Part shown: piece by piece, positions 25,047-34,944 of the stretch
How the letters are laid out: each line of letters begins with the position of its first letter
Position numbering within the stretch: position 1 is the first letter of the stretch
Assembly: GCF_014197245.1 (NCBI RefSeq)
Contig: NZ_JACIFF010000008.1
Span: forward strand, 1-64,000
Source of the DNA: Neolewinella aquimaris
GTDB taxonomy: Bacteria; Bacteroidota; Bacteroidia; Chitinophagales; Saprospiraceae
Direction of reading: 5' to 3'
DNA: 64,000 nucleotides
Position numbers and translations under genes: made by a program
Notes under the pieces: generated by a model
Databases searched by the model: none
The model's input: the letters and a program-made list of their open reading frames with translations, nothing else
Told to the model about the DNA's origin: nothing

Positions 25047-26534
25047 CTATTCGGAGGGAGTTCTTACTCCCCGAAAGCCGTGCAACTCGGAGGCGGTGAA
25101 ATTGGTGGCTGCGAGCGCACGGCAGGAGACGCGCAGGGTGGCACTCGGCAGAGCGAATGATCCGCCCCTACTTCCGTATCCCGTTCCCGACAGCGGCCAC
25201 TGGGCAACGTCGGGCATTCCGGATGATGAGAGAATGCCATCGCCGTTTACTCCGGTGAAGGCGCGTCCGACGGGATCGCCGACCGTTACAACCAGCTCGC
25301 TCAGGTTGCCGGACAGTTCCATGATTCCGTAGTAGCTACCGCCGCTGCTCAGGCGGGTCGCCTCCCCGGTAATGGCCGCGAAGGCCCCGACGCGGATGGG
25401 TCCGTCGAGTGGCGTCATACTGATTTCCAGGGCGTTGCCCAGATAAAGTCCGTTGCCACTAAGCTCCGATAGCTCGCCGTAGTTTTCGATCGTCTCGCTG
25501 GAAGAGCCTGCGTCACTTACTTCGTACTTGGTCGTATTGATGGTTGCGGTGCCCCAGGCGTACTCGTTCGCGACCGGATACCGGGTGCCGCGGCACGCTT
25601 TTTCGTATTCCAGTTCGGTCATGGGTCTCAGGCCCGTCCAGTCGAGGTAGGCCATCATCTGCAGGGACGACAGAAACGTGATCGGTACGTAAGGGTTGCT
25701 GGTAACGGCCTCGTTCGTTCCGTCCCAGCAGAAGGAGTTGCGGAACGCGGCCAGTTCGCCACAGAGGGTGCCCAAACCGGCGAGGTCAAGCAGGGATTTC
25801 TGCGACTCCGATACCGTGTTGAAGAACTTAACGTACTGCTGCTGGGAAGTTTCGTACTTCATGCAGTAGAATGCTCCGTACCCCTTGGGGTAATCGGCTG
25901 CGAGGGTACCGAATAGGTTGCCCGCTATCTCGGCACCGACGAAGTTCAGATCCCCGTTCAGGGTACCGATGCGGATGGCCTCTTCCGAACTTACTTCGTA
26001 GGGAGAGCGGTCGAGGGGCAGTAGCGTGGAGCTGGTGTAGAATTCGAGCGCACTGTTGCCCTCGGAACCCAGGTAAAAGGATCCCTCGGGTACGTATACC
26101 ATTTCGATGGCGTACACTTCGACCGTCATGATGGAATAATCGGCGACGCCGTCGGCCCGGTAGTCCCACTCGAGTTCGATGTCCGCATGCATTACGTCGC
26201 CGAATCCATTCTCGCTCCGGTACACAAAGGCACCTACCCCATCGGCGCTGGGCTCTACGGTGGTGGAGACGGTGCCGGGTGCGCCCCCCGACAGCGTGGC
26301 GTGTTCCCAGTTGCCGTCGTCGGTCAGAAATTTGACGAATACCCAGGCGGCGTCGTAGTTGGCGGGGGCGGCACTGGTGCGCCAGGAGTTTTCCCAGCTT
26401 ACGTCGAAATTAATGATGCGGGTACCGAGACTTACATCCTTGTCTCCGAAGGTGACGTTGGTAACATCTACATTATTCGTATGTCCGGTGGTGACACAGA
26501 CCACCAGGACGAGTATCGTCAGGATAATTTTCAT
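25047..26534 (-). CDS. secreted SUMF1/formylglycine-generating-enzyme-like domain protein
   Basis: The 495-residue protein has a signal peptide and an N-terminal beta-rich domain (about 20-140). A SUMF1-like fold starts at MVYVPEGSFYLGSEG (about 145) and continues with YCMKYETSQQQYVKFFN, GLRPMTELEYEKACRG and the close ALAATNFTASELHGFRGVR. These are the lectin-like landmarks of the family. Cysteines of the sulfatase-activating enzyme are not obviously conserved near the C-terminus (only a VSCRAL Cys is seen), so it is more likely a structural or binding protein than an active sulfatase modifier. It lies far from the sulfatase gene. Confidence 0.75.
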   Translation of the reverse strand: MKIILTILVLVVCVTTGHTNNVDVTNVTFGDKDVSLGTRIINFDVSWENSWRTSAAPANYDAAWVFVKFLTDDGNWEHATLSGGAPGTVSTTVEPSADGVGAFVYRSENGFGDVMHADIELEWDYRADGVADYSIMTVEVYAIEMVYVPEGSFYLGSEGNSALEFYTSSTLLPLDRSPYEVSSEEAIRIGTLNGDLNFVGAEIAGNLFGTLAADYPKGYGAFYCMKYETSQQQYVKFFNTVSESQKSLLDLAGLGTLCGELAAFRNSFCWDGTNEAVTSNPYVPITFLSSLQMMAYLDWTGLRPMTELEYEKACRGTRYPVANEYAWGTATINTTKYEVSDAGSSSETIENYGELSELSGNGLYLGNALEISMTPLDGPIRVGAFAAITGEATRLSSGGSYYGIMELSGNLSELVVTVGDPVGRAFTGVNGDGILSSSGMPDVAQWPLSGTGYGSRGGSFALPSATLRVSCRALAATNFTASELHGFRGVRTPSE

Positions 26535-26850
26535 GAGGGTGTCTAGGTGTCCGCCGGGCAGATCGGCCGGGCATTGGGAATGAATTTGCTTCTAACCCGC
26601 CAAAACAAACCGGTAGAAGTGCATGTAGAACGGGAAGTAGAAATTAAATATTCTGTTGCGTGCGGCCAAAAGCATACGATTTCACGAATAAATGTTCATA
26701 AAGTTTTCCACTTTAATCTTGTAGCCACATTAATTGTCGGTTCGCCTGTTTCCTTCAATACAATAATCGGACATTCGTGCAGGGGCGAATTTCTTCATCC
26801 TATCACCAGTCCGATAGAATGGGTATGTTGCTTCACAAAGCTGTTCCATC
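26535..26850. other. spacer between divergent secreted-protein genes
   Basis: This AT-rich stretch holds no credible gene. It should carry the promoters of the SUMF1-like gene on the minus strand and the deacetylase gene on the plus strand. I see no clear TAnnTTTG box or repeat in it. Confidence 0.5.
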
Positions 26851-28194
26851 ATGATTGTCCGCACCTTCCTTTCTTGTTTATGCGTACCGCTAATTACGTT
26901 CCTTGCTCTGCCGGTTGGAGCCCAGGGTGTGGTAGCAACGGGACAAACTCAGATTACCCGCTGGCAAGACGACAAGGCGGGTGCCGTTTCCATCACCTTC
27001 GACGACGGGATCATTACGCAGTTTACCGTGGCGCGGCCGCTGTTGGACTCGCTGGGCCTCAAGGGTACTTTCTATATCATCACCGGTAAAGTAGAAGGAT
27101 CGGGACAGGGAAAATTTATCGGGCGGGACCCGGAGCTCATCATTGCCGAAACCGCAACTACGCCCACGGATTCCAGCAACTTTTTCGAGCGCGCCTCCCT
27201 GGTTGCCTTTACGGGCACCACGGAGGCCATTACCTACCATTCCGACGCCGGTGCCCGCTTTGAGGCCGGAAAAACAGAGGAAGCCCACCGCCTCATCGAC
27301 GAGGCCTACGCCAAACTGCGTGGCGGTACCTTAAAGAACACCGACGATGTCGTTTTTCACGACAATCCGGTAGACACCACGACCTGGGACGACTACCGCG
27401 CCTACCAGGCCGCCGGCCACGAGATCGCCAGCCACACGGTCACCCATCCCCGCCTGGCCGTCCTCGATGCCCCGAACCTCCGTTACGAACTGGAACAAAG
27501 CCGGGCCGACATCGCGAAATTTCTCGGGGAGGCAGCCACCTTTTCCGCGGAGGGTCCTTACGGCACCGAAGACGAGCGGGTCATGGAATTCGCACACCGG
27601 GTGTATCCCGCCCTGCGCAACCGCATGCCCGCCCCCTACCTCGCCGAACTGAACCGGGGCAGTCGGGTGGCGCCGGGCTCAATGCCGCAGGAGTACGTAC
27701 AGTGGCAGCGCGGCCCGACCGACAACACCACCCTACAGGAGATGAAGGACTGGGTCGACACCACCCTCGCCCACGACAACATCTGGCTGGTGGAAGTCTT
27801 CCACGGCGTCGACGACTACGGCTGGGCGGCCCGCCCGGCGGCCGAGCTCCGGGAATACTTTACCTACATCAAGGAGCGGGAAGACCGCCTCTGGATCGCC
27901 CCCTTCGCTACGGTGACCAAGTACATCCGCGAGCGGGAGAACAGCCGGGTGGAGGAACAGCGATCGGAAGAGGAAATTACGGTAAGCATCGACTGTGCGC
28001 TGGACACTATGGTGTATAACGTACCGCTTACGCTCAGGACCGCCGTTCCGGAGGGTTGGACATCGGTACAGCTCGTGCGTTCCACCGACGCGGATTCCGG
28101 TACCCCCCTTAACGTTTTTAGGGATGCAGACGAACCGGCCTACGTGCGCTACTCGGTTTTGCCGGGGGAGCGGGTTAGGTTGGTGGGCCGGTAG
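26851..28194 (+). CDS. secreted polysaccharide deacetylase (NodB domain)
   Basis: The 447-residue protein has a signal peptide ending near PVGAQ. The NodB domain opens with SITFDDGI (catalytic Asp51 and metal Asp52), then LGLKGTFYIITGK, and has the metal-binding pair in EIASHTVTHPRL (His-x3-His). These enzymes remove N-acetyl groups from glycans such as chitin or peptidoglycan. A 90-residue tail after residue about 360 reads as a beta domain. The exact substrate is not readable from the sequence. Confidence 0.85.
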   Translation: MIVRTFLSCLCVPLITFLALPVGAQGVVATGQTQITRWQDDKAGAVSITFDDGIITQFTVARPLLDSLGLKGTFYIITGKVEGSGQGKFIGRDPELIIAETATTPTDSSNFFERASLVAFTGTTEAITYHSDAGARFEAGKTEEAHRLIDEAYAKLRGGTLKNTDDVVFHDNPVDTTTWDDYRAYQAAGHEIASHTVTHPRLAVLDAPNLRYELEQSRADIAKFLGEAATFSAEGPYGTEDERVMEFAHRVYPALRNRMPAPYLAELNRGSRVAPGSMPQEYVQWQRGPTDNTTLQEMKDWVDTTLAHDNIWLVEVFHGVDDYGWAARPAAELREYFTYIKEREDRLWIAPFATVTKYIRERENSRVEEQRSEEEITVSIDCALDTMVYNVPLTLRTAVPEGWTSVQLVRSTDADSGTPLNVFRDADEPAYVRYSVLPGERVRLVGR

Positions 28195-28206
28195 GGTTTG
28201 AAGGTT

Positions 28207-28332
28207 GAGCCCCTCTAGGGCGACCCTGAAATGCCATTTAACTCGTAGTACAGGGTCGGCTTTGGGAAGAAAGGATGAGCCCCTCTGGGGTGACCCTGAA
28301 ATGCCATTCAACGCACAGTACAGGGTCGGCTT
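28207..28332. repeat. two 56-bp units at 70-bp spacing with GACCCTG/CAGGGTC arms
   Basis: Two diverged copies start at 28207 and 28277 (GAGCCCCTCTRGGGYGACCC). Each holds GACCCTG and, 21 bases later, its reverse complement CAGGGTC, so each can form a hairpin. The 70-bp period is twice that of the minisatellite that follows, and the CAGGGTCGGCTT end is shared, so both probably share an origin. Confidence 0.75.
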
Positions 28333-28530
28333 AGAAAGCCTCATCCTTGGGGCTGCAGGGTCAGCTTAGAAAGCCTCATCCTTAGGGCTGCAGGGTCGGC
28401 TTAGAAAGCCTCAACCTTGGAGCTACAGGGTCGGGTTGGAAAGCCTCATCCTTGGGGCTGCAGGGTCGGCTTGGAAAGCCTCATCCTTAGGGCTGCAGGG
28501 TCGGCTTGGAAAGCCTCATCCTTAGGATAG
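28321..28530. repeat. six-unit 35-bp minisatellite
   Basis: Six units without spacers start at 28321, 28356, 28391, 28426, 28461 and 28496. The unit begins CAGGGTCGGCTTGGAAAGCC and continues TCATCCTTAGGGCTG. Units differ at one to five positions. Each contains GGCTT-NGA-AAGCC, a five-pair hairpin with a three-base loop. It lies between the deacetylase gene and aspS. It is not a CRISPR array because no unique spacers occur. Confidence 0.92.
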
Positions 28531-28640
28531 GGCACTCCGGTACCGGTGGCATGGCTCTTGATCCATAAACACCGCACCCGCGCGCCGCCGCCCCCATACA
28601 AACAAAGCTTACTACCTTCGCCCCCTCAACCCAACGACCC

Positions 28641-30404
28641 ATGTTTCGTACCCATAACTGCGGCGAACTCCGCCTCCAAGACGCCGGAAAAGAAGTAACC
28701 CTCAGCGGATGGGTACAGGCCGGGCGGGATTTTGGCGGACTCACCTTCGTCGATCTGCGCGACCGCTACGGCATCACCCAGGTGGTGTTCGATAGCGACG
28801 ACAACGCGCCACTGGCCGAACGGGCCCGGAAACTGGGAAGGGAATGGGTGATCCAAATAGCCGGAGTAGTACGCGAACGCACCAACAAGAACCCCAACCG
28901 CCCCACCGGCGACGTGGAGATCCTGGCCCGCGAACTCACCGTGCTCAATAAGTCGAAGGTGCCCCCCTTCACCATCGAGGATGACTCCGACGGCGGCGAC
29001 GACCTGCGCATGCGCTACCGCTACCTCGACCTGCGCCGCGGACCGCTGCAGAAAAACATCATCTTCCGCAGTAAACTCGCCCTGGCCGTACGCGCCTACC
29101 TGGGCGACCAGGACTTCGTGGAAGTGGAAACCCCCAACCTAATCAAGAGTACGCCCGAGGGCGCACGCGATTTCGTGGTGCCCAGCCGGCTCAATGAGGG
29201 ACAGTTTTACGCCCTGCCGCAGAGCCCGCAGACCTTCAAGCAATTGCTCATGGTGGCCGGTTACGACCGCTACTTCCAGATCGTGAAGTGCTTCCGCGAC
29301 GAGGACTTGCGGGCCGACCGCCAGCCGGAATTTACCCAAATCGACTGCGAAATGGCCTTCGTGACCCAGGAAGACGTGCTCAATACCTTCGAAGGACTCA
29401 CGCGCCACGTATTCCGGAAAATGAAGGGGACAGATCTCGGCGAATTTCCCCGCATGCAGTACGACGAGGCCCTGCGCCGCTACGGCTCCGACAAGCCCGA
29501 CCTGCGCTTCGGCATGGAACTTATCGAGCTTAACAACGTCGCACAGGGAAAGGGCTTCAAGGTATTCGACGAAGCCGAGCTCGTCGTGGGCATCCGTGTA
29601 CCGGGAAAGGCCGACCTGAGCCGCAAACAGCTCGATGCCCTGACCGACTGGGTGAAGCGCCCCCAAATTGGGGCGAAGGGGCTGATCTACGTCAAATTCA
29701 ACGAGGACGGCAGCGTAAAGTCCAGCGTCGACAAATTCTTCGACGCCGAGGCACTACAGGCATGGGGCGGGGCCGCAGGAGCGGAGAAGGGTGACCTGAT
29801 GCTCGTCCTGAGCGGGGAGGACGAAAAGACCCGCAAGCAACTCGGTAGTCTGCGCCTGCACGTAGCGGCGGAGTACGATATGATTCCCACAGACAGTTTT
29901 AAACCCTTATGGGTGGTAGACTTTCCGCTGCTGGAGTGGGACGAAGAGGCCAGTCGCTTCCACGCCATGCACCACCCCTTCACTTCCCCGAAGCGGGAGG
30001 AGGTGGAACGCATGCTGAACGGTGACCACGAGACGATGAAATCCCTAAAGGCGGATGCCTATGACCTCGTGATCAACGGCGCCGAAATCGGCGGCGGGTC
30101 GGTGCGGATCTTCGATCGGGGACTGCAGGAGAAAAATTTCCAACTCCTGGGCTTCACGCCAGAGGAAGCGGAGGAGCAGTTTGGTTTCCTGATGGGTGCC
30201 TTTGAGTACGGTGCCCCACCCCACGCAGGTATTGCCTTCGGCTTCGACCGTTTGTGTGCCGTGATGAACGGTCAGAGCTCAATCCGGGACTTCATCGCCT
30301 TTCCGAAAAACAACCAGGGCCGCGACGTCATGATCGACGCGCCGGCCCGCATCGACGAACAGCAGTTGAAGGACCTGAACCTGCGAGTGACGGTCGAAGA
30401 ATAG
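28641..30404 (+). CDS. aspS: aspartate--tRNA ligase
   Basis: AspRS attaches aspartate to tRNA-Asp. The 587-residue protein has the bacterial layout: N-terminal OB fold ([20 protein letters not shown]), class II motif 1 near [20 protein letters not shown], motif 2 [18 protein letters not shown], the GAD insertion domain in the middle, and motif 3 [12 protein letters not shown]. Length and motifs are those of a functional enzyme. It is preceded by the minisatellite, and TACCTTCG lies about 20 bases before the ATG. Confidence 0.97.
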   Translation: MFRTHNCGELRLQDAGKEVTLSGWVQAGRDFGGLTFVDLRDRYGITQVVFDSDDNAPLAERARKLGREWVIQIAGVVRERTNKNPNRPTGDVEILARELTVLNKSKVPPFTIEDDSDGGDDLRMRYRYLDLRRGPLQKNIIFRSKLALAVRAYLGDQDFVEVETPNLIKSTPEGARDFVVPSRLNEGQFYALPQSPQTFKQLLMVAGYDRYFQIVKCFRDEDLRADRQPEFTQIDCEMAFVTQEDVLNTFEGLTRHVFRKMKGTDLGEFPRMQYDEALRRYGSDKPDLRFGMELIELNNVAQGKGFKVFDEAELVVGIRVPGKADLSRKQLDALTDWVKRPQIGAKGLIYVKFNEDGSVKSSVDKFFDAEALQAWGGAAGAEKGDLMLVLSGEDEKTRKQLGSLRLHVAAEYDMIPTDSFKPLWVVDFPLLEWDEEASRFHAMHHPFTSPKREEVERMLNGDHETMKSLKADAYDLVINGAEIGGGSVRIFDRGLQEKNFQLLGFTPEEAEEQFGFLMGAFEYGAPPHAGIAFGFDRLCAVMNGQSSIRDFIAFPKNNQGRDVMIDAPARIDEQQLKDLNLRVTVEE

Positions 30405-31107
30405 CGAACCTGGATAGGCGCTAGTGGCTAATTTAACCTGCATACACTCGCTCATCGGGCACATATTTTAAGTTAAACGTTAAAGTTTGAGCCATCGACG
30501 AACAAATCGCTTTAAAACCTTCTTTATCCCAACAACAGACGTACATTTGTAGGGCAAACCGGTTACACGATCTATATACGTTAGCCGCTCCTGCTTTTGA
30601 CTTATGTTATCAGCCTTTTGCTTTTTCACAGAGGCTACGTTTGACGGACATACCGGTGGCGCTTGTCGCAATCTTTTGATTTTCGGTATTGACTTTTGAA
30701 CAACGCTGTGAAATCGCTTCGTTTTAGCATGTGGGCATTTTTGCCCGTAATGACACTGAACAAAACAACACAATTTTGAATTCCTCCAACTCCGCTCTGC
30801 TTATTGCAGCGCTCCCCCACCCTCCTCTACGGTAAGTATGGTATTCGGCCGCGGCTTCGCCCCGGCCCGGAAACGGACTATGTATTTATACGCCATTTAT
30901 GGGTGTATGAAGCAATCCTTTCTGTCAAGACTATTTGGCTACATGACACTATTGGACACATTTGAACAACACACTTATTCGCATTCATTTTTATTTTAAG
31001 TATTGCGTTACCATTGTATTAGTACAAGGGACCCACTGATTGAGACACTATACACATACAAGCGGGTTTTTTGACCCATTTTAAAACACTATTAAACAAC
31101 ACAACTC
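30405..31107. other. long AT-rich non-coding spacer before a secreted-protein gene
   Basis: About 700 bases with lower GC than the flanks. Short frames on the minus strand (such as 30480-30773) have no ribosome site, no recognisable motif and basic, low-complexity translations, so I do not call them. The stretch just before 31108 probably holds the promoter and a long leader. Small GGGCATTTTTGCCC and GGGTTTTTTGACCC hairpins occur near 30731 and 31062. Confidence 0.5.
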
Positions 31108-32091
31108 ATGATTAAATTCATTGTGGCAGCGCTGCTTTTTGCGGCGCTCCTCCTTCCCCACTCCGTACTCGCTCAAGAATGTAATTGCTACATCGAGCGC
31201 GTCAACGATCAGATTACTTATTCCCCCGCGTGTGACAGGCCAGCGGAACTATGTACTCTGGAAGTAGGGCCGAATGTGGGAAATCTGGACCTAAGCCAGT
31301 TCTCTGACCTGCGTGATGTCACGGTATACATAGGCAACCATTCATCGCCTACCTTCCGGGGTATCACCCTTTCTTCCGCTCTGACCCAGTTTACCCTTAC
31401 GGGAGGGGGTGGCGGAACCTTGCTTACCGTCATCGACGACAAGGGAAATGCGCGTGTGATGGGCCCGGGCGCGGGCAATAATCCGGATGGAATCCGCAGG
31501 TATAACCTCGAGTTAACGCGATGCGAGGGAGTTTGCACCCTTGAGCGCCCTACGGAATCCGCCTTTCTTCCCGTACACCTGCTTTCGTGGAGTACAAAGA
31601 CATATGACCGATACGTAGAACTAAAGTGGAACACGGTTGCCGAAGAACATAATGCTTATTTCCGCCTATTGCATAGTAGGAACGGCCGATCGTTTCAGGA
31701 GCTTGCTACGATCACCGGAAATGGCACCACGGACATCATCAGTGAATACGCGTTCCGCCATTTCGAGCCAGCCGTAGGGATCAACTTTTACCGGATCGAG
31801 CAGGTCGACTACGACGGCCGCGTTAACGAGCTTGGCGTACAGTCGACCACCTGGCAGGGTGGCAAGGAAACGGCGCTCTCCGCTACGCCCAATCCGGCCC
31901 GCACCGGCAGCAAGTTGACGGTGAACCTAACCGATGCGGACGGTGAAGTGGCCCACCTCATCGGCCCCACAGGACGGATACTGGGTGAATACCAGATCTC
32001 CAATGGGGGCTTCGTACTACCCCGGCTTACGGCAGGAATGTACGCGGTACGTGTTCGGGACCGAACCACCCAGCTCGTGATTGCAGAATAA
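31108..32091 (+). CDS. secreted protein with type IX sorting domain (paralogue A)
   Basis: The 327-residue protein has a signal peptide ending SVLAQ. The mature start ECNCYIERVNDQITYSPACD and LDLSQFSDLRDVTVYIG form a domain shared with the gene at 33830. VHLLSWSTKTYDRYVELKWN opens a fibronectin III-like module, and the C-terminus from SATPNPARTGSKLTVNL to TTQLVIAE is a typical type A sorting domain. It is probably anchored at the cell surface by the type IX system. Its function is unknown. Confidence 0.78.
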   Translation: MIKFIVAALLFAALLLPHSVLAQECNCYIERVNDQITYSPACDRPAELCTLEVGPNVGNLDLSQFSDLRDVTVYIGNHSSPTFRGITLSSALTQFTLTGGGGGTLLTVIDDKGNARVMGPGAGNNPDGIRRYNLELTRCEGVCTLERPTESAFLPVHLLSWSTKTYDRYVELKWNTVAEEHNAYFRLLHSRNGRSFQELATITGNGTTDIISEYAFRHFEPAVGINFYRIEQVDYDGRVNELGVQSTTWQGGKETALSATPNPARTGSKLTVNLTDADGEVAHLIGPTGRILGEYQISNGGFVLPRLTAGMYAVRVRDRTTQLVIAE

Positions 32092-32126
32092 AGAACTTAG
32101 TTTTCATCTACCATTTTAAGCTTATA

Positions 32127-32159
32127 GGGGCGTCCTGGTGCACACCAGGGCGCCCTTTG
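32127..32159 (+). terminator. hairpin terminator after paralogue A
   Basis: Arms 32127-32140 (GGGGCGTCCTGGTG) and 32143-32156 pair with one G-T pair over about 13 pairs, followed by TTT. It lies 35 bases after the stop. The convergent lipoprotein gene ends at 32169, so it may serve both. Confidence 0.7.
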
Positions 32160-32168
32160 CTGTGTAGA

Positions 32169-32660
32169 TTAGCGTGTACGGCCAACCAAGCGGTACACGG
32201 CGCGGAAGGTGTCGTCGCGGCGGCCGTCCTGGTCCTGATCGACAATGCCGGTGAGCAAGAGTCGATCGCCCTGCAGGTCGTGATGGTAGGTGTAGGTGAT
32301 GTTAGGCTCGATGACGAAAAGGCTGTCGCCCTGGGCCTTCCATATTCCGTTCGTAACGTTGGCTACCTGTCCGGTTCGCAGGCGATGGGTGCGCCGCAAT
32401 TTCCCATCCGCGGCGAACACCGTGCTGGGTGGTTTCACGCCAAACTTCCTCCCCCAGTCGGCCTCCCGGATGCTTTCTACGAAGGAGGTGTCGCCGCCCA
32501 GGTAGGTTTGGTAGTCGACATCGTACTCGATCGTCTCCCAGGTTCCCAGCAGGTCGGAAGCGAGATCGGTAGGCCGTTGACCCACATCAGTTTGCGATCC
32601 GTCACAGCCTACGAACAGCCCGAGAAAAAGAAATACGGCAAGGGGTAAAGAGTACTGCAT
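32169..32660 (-). CDS. lipocalin-like lipoprotein
   Basis: The protein has 163 residues with a lipobox LFVGC (Cys19) after a hydrophobic signal. LGTWETIEYDVDY, GKLRRTHRLRTG and NGIWKAQGDSLFVI show the G-x-W beta-barrel pattern of lipocalin-like lipoproteins, common in Bacteroidota. DQDQDGRRDDTFRAVYRLV closes the barrel. I choose the ATG at 32660, next to the signal; the longer frame lacks coding character. Ligand unknown. Confidence 0.7.
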   Translation of the reverse strand: MQYSLPLAVFLFLGLFVGCDGSQTDVGQRPTDLASDLLGTWETIEYDVDYQTYLGGDTSFVESIREADWGRKFGVKPPSTVFAADGKLRRTHRLRTGQVANVTNGIWKAQGDSLFVIEPNITYTYHHDLQGDRLLLTGIVDQDQDGRRDDTFRAVYRLVGRTR

Positions 32661-33829
32661 AGTCGGACAAATATCCGAAATCCTCTCCACAAAGACCGTG
32701 TTGCGACGGATTAGGGGGCAAAGGTCACCCATGGGAGGGCGCGGCGTCCATGATTTAATTTTCTTTACCGCCAAGACCGAAGCGTTGAGTTGAGGTACCG
32801 ATACGCTAAGGCTACTGCACCGCCTGCTCCCGGGCATTAAGATGTTCTAACACTATAATACCTATCTACTTTCCATATATACAGCTCTTATCAATTTTTA
32901 ACAGCATTCGCGATCCATTTCCATCGTATCTTAACTCGACATAGTAGCCCTACGTACAATACATGTAGATACACTAATATACTGCAACTTATATTATTTA
33001 CAGAATTACTATTCGCAATTGTTCTTTTTTCAAAATTTAACATGCGTGTCGCGAACCAACTATGTATATAATACGTATATTACATTGAACAACAACATTA
33101 ACATCCTAATTTTTTAGGTAGCCTTAATGGCTTCCGTGCTGGCTCTAGCACCCGGGTATTTTCCCGCAACACCATTCACTGCAGCGACGCTGTAAATAAG
33201 TTAATCGAAAAATTACTGAGCTGAGTCGGTATCCTGAGTTAAGTTTTATTACAACAATTATGCATTACCCGGCATAATTTTTTATCCACTCATTGTTTTG
33301 CAGGCTCCTTTAGCCTCACCCTTTGGAATATTTTCCGGTGATGAATCACATTTAGCGTAGTAACTAATTGCTATTGCCGAAGCCCCCGATCGGAGCTGCC
33401 GGCGGCGTGCCCTCTTGCTATTGCCTTGATTCACCCGACCATCACATTAAACACCAGATCACTATGCACCATCACAAACCCTATCGCTACCCGCCCCCTA
33501 CCTGCTCTTTACCGGTAAACTGCCGGTACTTGTTATCGAGCTAGCGGACTGGCCGGAAGAAGCATTCCCGACATTATCCCCCAGTAAAGCTACGACCGCG
33601 CTTAGTATACCCACTAAAGCAACCCGGTTGGTTATTCGGTATATACCGAAATAAGCTTGCATTAAACCGTCGACAAAAAAACCTGTCGCCGGGAATGGGA
33701 TCCTGATGCCCTTTCAGCACCAATTTTATCTGGGCGCTTGGCACAGCGACCACTACTCTGAGCGTCACTCAGGGACGGGTATTCCTGTGCCCCCACCATC
33801 CTTTTTATCACTATACAACACATTCATCC
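32661..33829. other. 1.17-kb non-coding region upstream of paralogue B
   Basis: A long AT-rich spacer between a minus-strand lipoprotein gene and a plus-strand secreted-protein gene. I see no credible frame, RNA gene or repeat array. The sequence from about 32850 to 33110 is especially AT-rich. The only sizeable frames (33574-33768 minus, 33706-33966 plus) lack motifs and overlap the next gene. It resembles the long spacer before paralogue A, so it may carry a long leader or a decayed third copy; neither is shown. Confidence 0.45.
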
Positions 33830-34852
33830 ATGAACCACCTTTACCTTACTATTACCTCCTTATTCATTTGCCTGCTCTTAAGCCCACAACTGCAAGCCAG
33901 TGCGGTCTGCGATTGCCTGATCACCAAAGAACACGACGAGATCGCCTACTCGGACGGTTGCGATAAGCCGGAAGATATTTGTTCCCTCGTACTAGAGGAC
34001 AGCCTGGGCAGCATCGACCTTTTCCAGTTCATTGATCTTCGGGATATCGAAGTCGTAATCGGTGACGATACTCAAGCAAGATTTCTCGCCTCCACCCTTG
34101 TCAGTTCCGGCACTAAATTTACCCTGGACGGGTCGAGCGCGGAGCTCGAGATGGTTGCGGATGGTCACGTAACCTCGTCCGTAAGTGGACCAGCCGGGGC
34201 CCATTTCCTCAACGGCATCGTTCTCGGACTTGATGCACTGGTGTGCCTAAGCCTGCGGGTGGACCTTTTCAACGTAACCAACCCTCCACCCAGCCCCTGC
34301 ACCCTCGGCAGTTCAGGCAATTTGCCCGTCGACCTGATAGAATGGACCGCCGAGCCGGTGAACACCGGGATTGACCTTACCTGGCAAACAGCAATGGAAA
34401 CCGAAAATGATTTCTATCGCTTACTGCACAGCACCGACGGTAGATTTTACCAGGAACTGGCGCGGCTGACCGGTCAGGGTGATTTCAGTGACTACCAGTA
34501 TCTGCATAACCGTCCAGCAGCCGGACTTAACCTGTACCGCCTGGACCAACACGACTTCGACGGTACGGTAAATTCCCTGGGCCTGCGATCCGCTGAATGG
34601 GCCGGGAGCGTCGATCTCTCTACGGTCGTAAGCCCTAATCCCGCAGCGGCCGGATCCCTAATAAACCTGGAGCTACCCACCGCTTATCTCCACAACGAAT
34701 CACCTTCCGCTGACCTACTGGACCAGTCCGGCCGGACCATTGGAAGTTATCCCATATCGAGCAACAATACGCTGCAACTACCGCAGGACCTTGCTGCCGG
34801 TCTATACGTACTACGTGTTCAGCACCAAGCCGTAAAGATCATCGTACATTAA
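33830..34852 (+). CDS. secreted protein with type IX sorting domain (paralogue B)
   Basis: The 340-residue protein has a signal peptide ending near LQASA. CDCLITKEHDEIAYSDGCDKPE and DLFQFIDLRDIEVVIGDD (quoted in parts: EIAYSDGCDKPE, FIDLRDIEVVIGDD) align with the mature start of the gene at 31108. LPVDLIEWTAEPVNTGIDLTW opens the same fibronectin-like module (LPVDLIEWTAE), and VVSPNPAAAGSLINLEL to VKIIVH is a type A sorting domain. It is a paralogue of the upstream gene; function unknown. Confidence 0.78.
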   Translation: MNHLYLTITSLFICLLLSPQLQASAVCDCLITKEHDEIAYSDGCDKPEDICSLVLEDSLGSIDLFQFIDLRDIEVVIGDDTQARFLASTLVSSGTKFTLDGSSAELEMVADGHVTSSVSGPAGAHFLNGIVLGLDALVCLSLRVDLFNVTNPPPSPCTLGSSGNLPVDLIEWTAEPVNTGIDLTWQTAMETENDFYRLLHSTDGRFYQELARLTGQGDFSDYQYLHNRPAAGLNLYRLDQHDFDGTVNSLGLRSAEWAGSVDLSTVVSPNPAAAGSLINLELPTAYLHNESPSADLLDQSGRTIGSYPISSNNTLQLPQDLAAGLYVLRVQHQAVKIIVH

Positions 34853-34879
34853 TAGTGTTTGTTAAGTGTCCTTTTTCAC

Positions 34880-34909
34880 AGCCGTCCCATGACCCCGGGA
34901 CGGCTTTTT
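34880..34909 (+). terminator. rho-independent terminator after paralogue B
   Basis: Perfect nine-pair stem AGCCGTCCC (34880-34888) / GGGACGGCT (34897-34905), eight-base loop, then a run of T. It lies 28 bases past the stop. It also argues that the next gene does not start at 34855 but downstream of this hairpin. Confidence 0.88.
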
Positions 34910-34931
34910 CGTTTCCCGCAAGGCACGACCG

Positions 34932-34939
34932 TACCTTTA
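34932..34939 (+). promoter_or_regulatory. TACCTTTA -7 promoter box of the second GT39 gene
   Basis: The box lies after the terminator and five bases before an in-frame GTG at 34945. The spacing is the same as at proB and the GGGPS gene, which supports GTG 34945 as the start of a leaderless gene. Confidence 0.55.
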
Positions 34940-34944
34940 CCGTT

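Noticed and set aside
25047-26534. Active sulfatase-modifying enzyme for the sulfatase at 41716
   Set aside because: The SUMF1 fold is present, but the catalytic Cys pair is not evident and the genes are 15 kb apart.
28321-28530. Possible CRISPR array
   Set aside because: Units are directly adjacent with no unique spacers; it is a minisatellite.
30480-30773. 97-residue minus-strand frame
   Set aside because: No motif, no ribosome site, basic low-complexity protein in an AT-rich spacer.
34855-34944. N-terminal extension of the GT39 gene
   Set aside because: It covers a perfect terminator hairpin and lacks coding character; GTG at 34945 is preferred.
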